NCBI GenBank assembly: GCA_003222835.1
Contig: QHXE01000300.1
Coordinates: 1 to 5,888 of the forward strand
Reading direction: 5' to 3'
From: Acidobacteriota bacterium
GTDB lineage: Bacteria; Acidobacteriota; Blastocatellia; Pyrinomonadales; Pyrinomonadaceae
DNA length: 5,888 nt
Under the pieces are notes generated by a model. It did not search any database. It was not told the origin of the DNA and was given only the letters and a program-made list of their open reading frames with translations. Position numbers and translations under genes: made by a program. Position 1 is the stretch's first letter. Each line of letters starts with the position of its first letter. Shown in pieces: positions 5,866 to 5,888 of this stretch.

Positions 5866-5870
5866 CAGTT

Positions 5871-5888
5871 ATGGCGGTTACAATGATG
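5871..5888 (+). CDS. Start of an unidentified gene (first 6 codons)
   Basis: Only MAVTMM is visible before the window ends, so no function can be assigned. The start is supported by AAGGAG at an ideal spacing. It lies 94 nt after the subtilase stop in the same direction, with no clear sigma-70 promoter between, so it may be co-transcribed with the peptidase through the intervening stem-loop. Confidence 0.5.

Overview
The window is a moderately GC-rich bacterial chromosomal segment with dense coding and no rRNA, tRNA, CRISPR array or mobile element that I can recognise. The gene mix is a Uma2-type nuclease-like protein, a two-AAA Clp unfoldase, and a large secreted S8 peptidase with a hexapeptide-repeat tail. 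Together with a sigma-54-like promoter, this suggests an environmental Gram-negative-type bacterium, possibly Acidobacteriota (Blastocatellia-like). That assignment is inference from gene style, not proof.

Layout from left to right. (1) 1-200, plus strand: the 3' end of a Uma2-family gene. (2) 205-2583, minus strand: a complete clpC-like gene, convergent with the first gene and only 4 bp from it. Its promoter (TATAAT at 2647-2652), a palindrome at the predicted transcription start and its ribosome binding site are all visible, and they place the start at 2583 rather than at an upstream in-frame TTG. (3) About 2675-3187: a roughly 510-bp divergent intergenic region with three inverted repeats, a cluster of AATCT motifs and a good sigma-54-type promoter match (2985-3000) facing right. 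(4) 3188-5776, plus strand: an 862-aa secreted subtilase. (5) 5777-5870: a spacer with a strong 13-bp stem-loop. (6) 5871 onward: the start of another plus-strand gene behind a strong ribosome binding site.

The most notable object is the subtilase. Between its signal peptide and its I9-like propeptide lies a segment of about 175 residues (about 61-235) that aligns almost without gaps to the first AAA+ module of ClpA/B/C proteins, including the ClpC encoded next door. Every ATPase signature is destroyed: Walker A GEPGVGKT becomes GESDLDRD, the Walker B Glu becomes Gln, the pore-loop Tyr and both Arg-finger positions are lost. It therefore looks like a dead AAA+ domain reused in an exported protease, where ATP would not be available. 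The C-terminus carries 13 consecutive hexads of the GVVIGD type, predicted to form a left-handed beta-helix.

Working picture (inference): clpC is a housekeeping or stress unfoldase that feeds ClpP in the cytoplasm. The divergent peptidase is exported, matured by loss of its pro-region, and perhaps displayed or oligomerised through the pseudo-AAA and beta-helix parts. The peptidase gene may be controlled by a sigma-54 activator bound at the upstream palindrome, and it may be co-transcribed with the gene starting at 5871.
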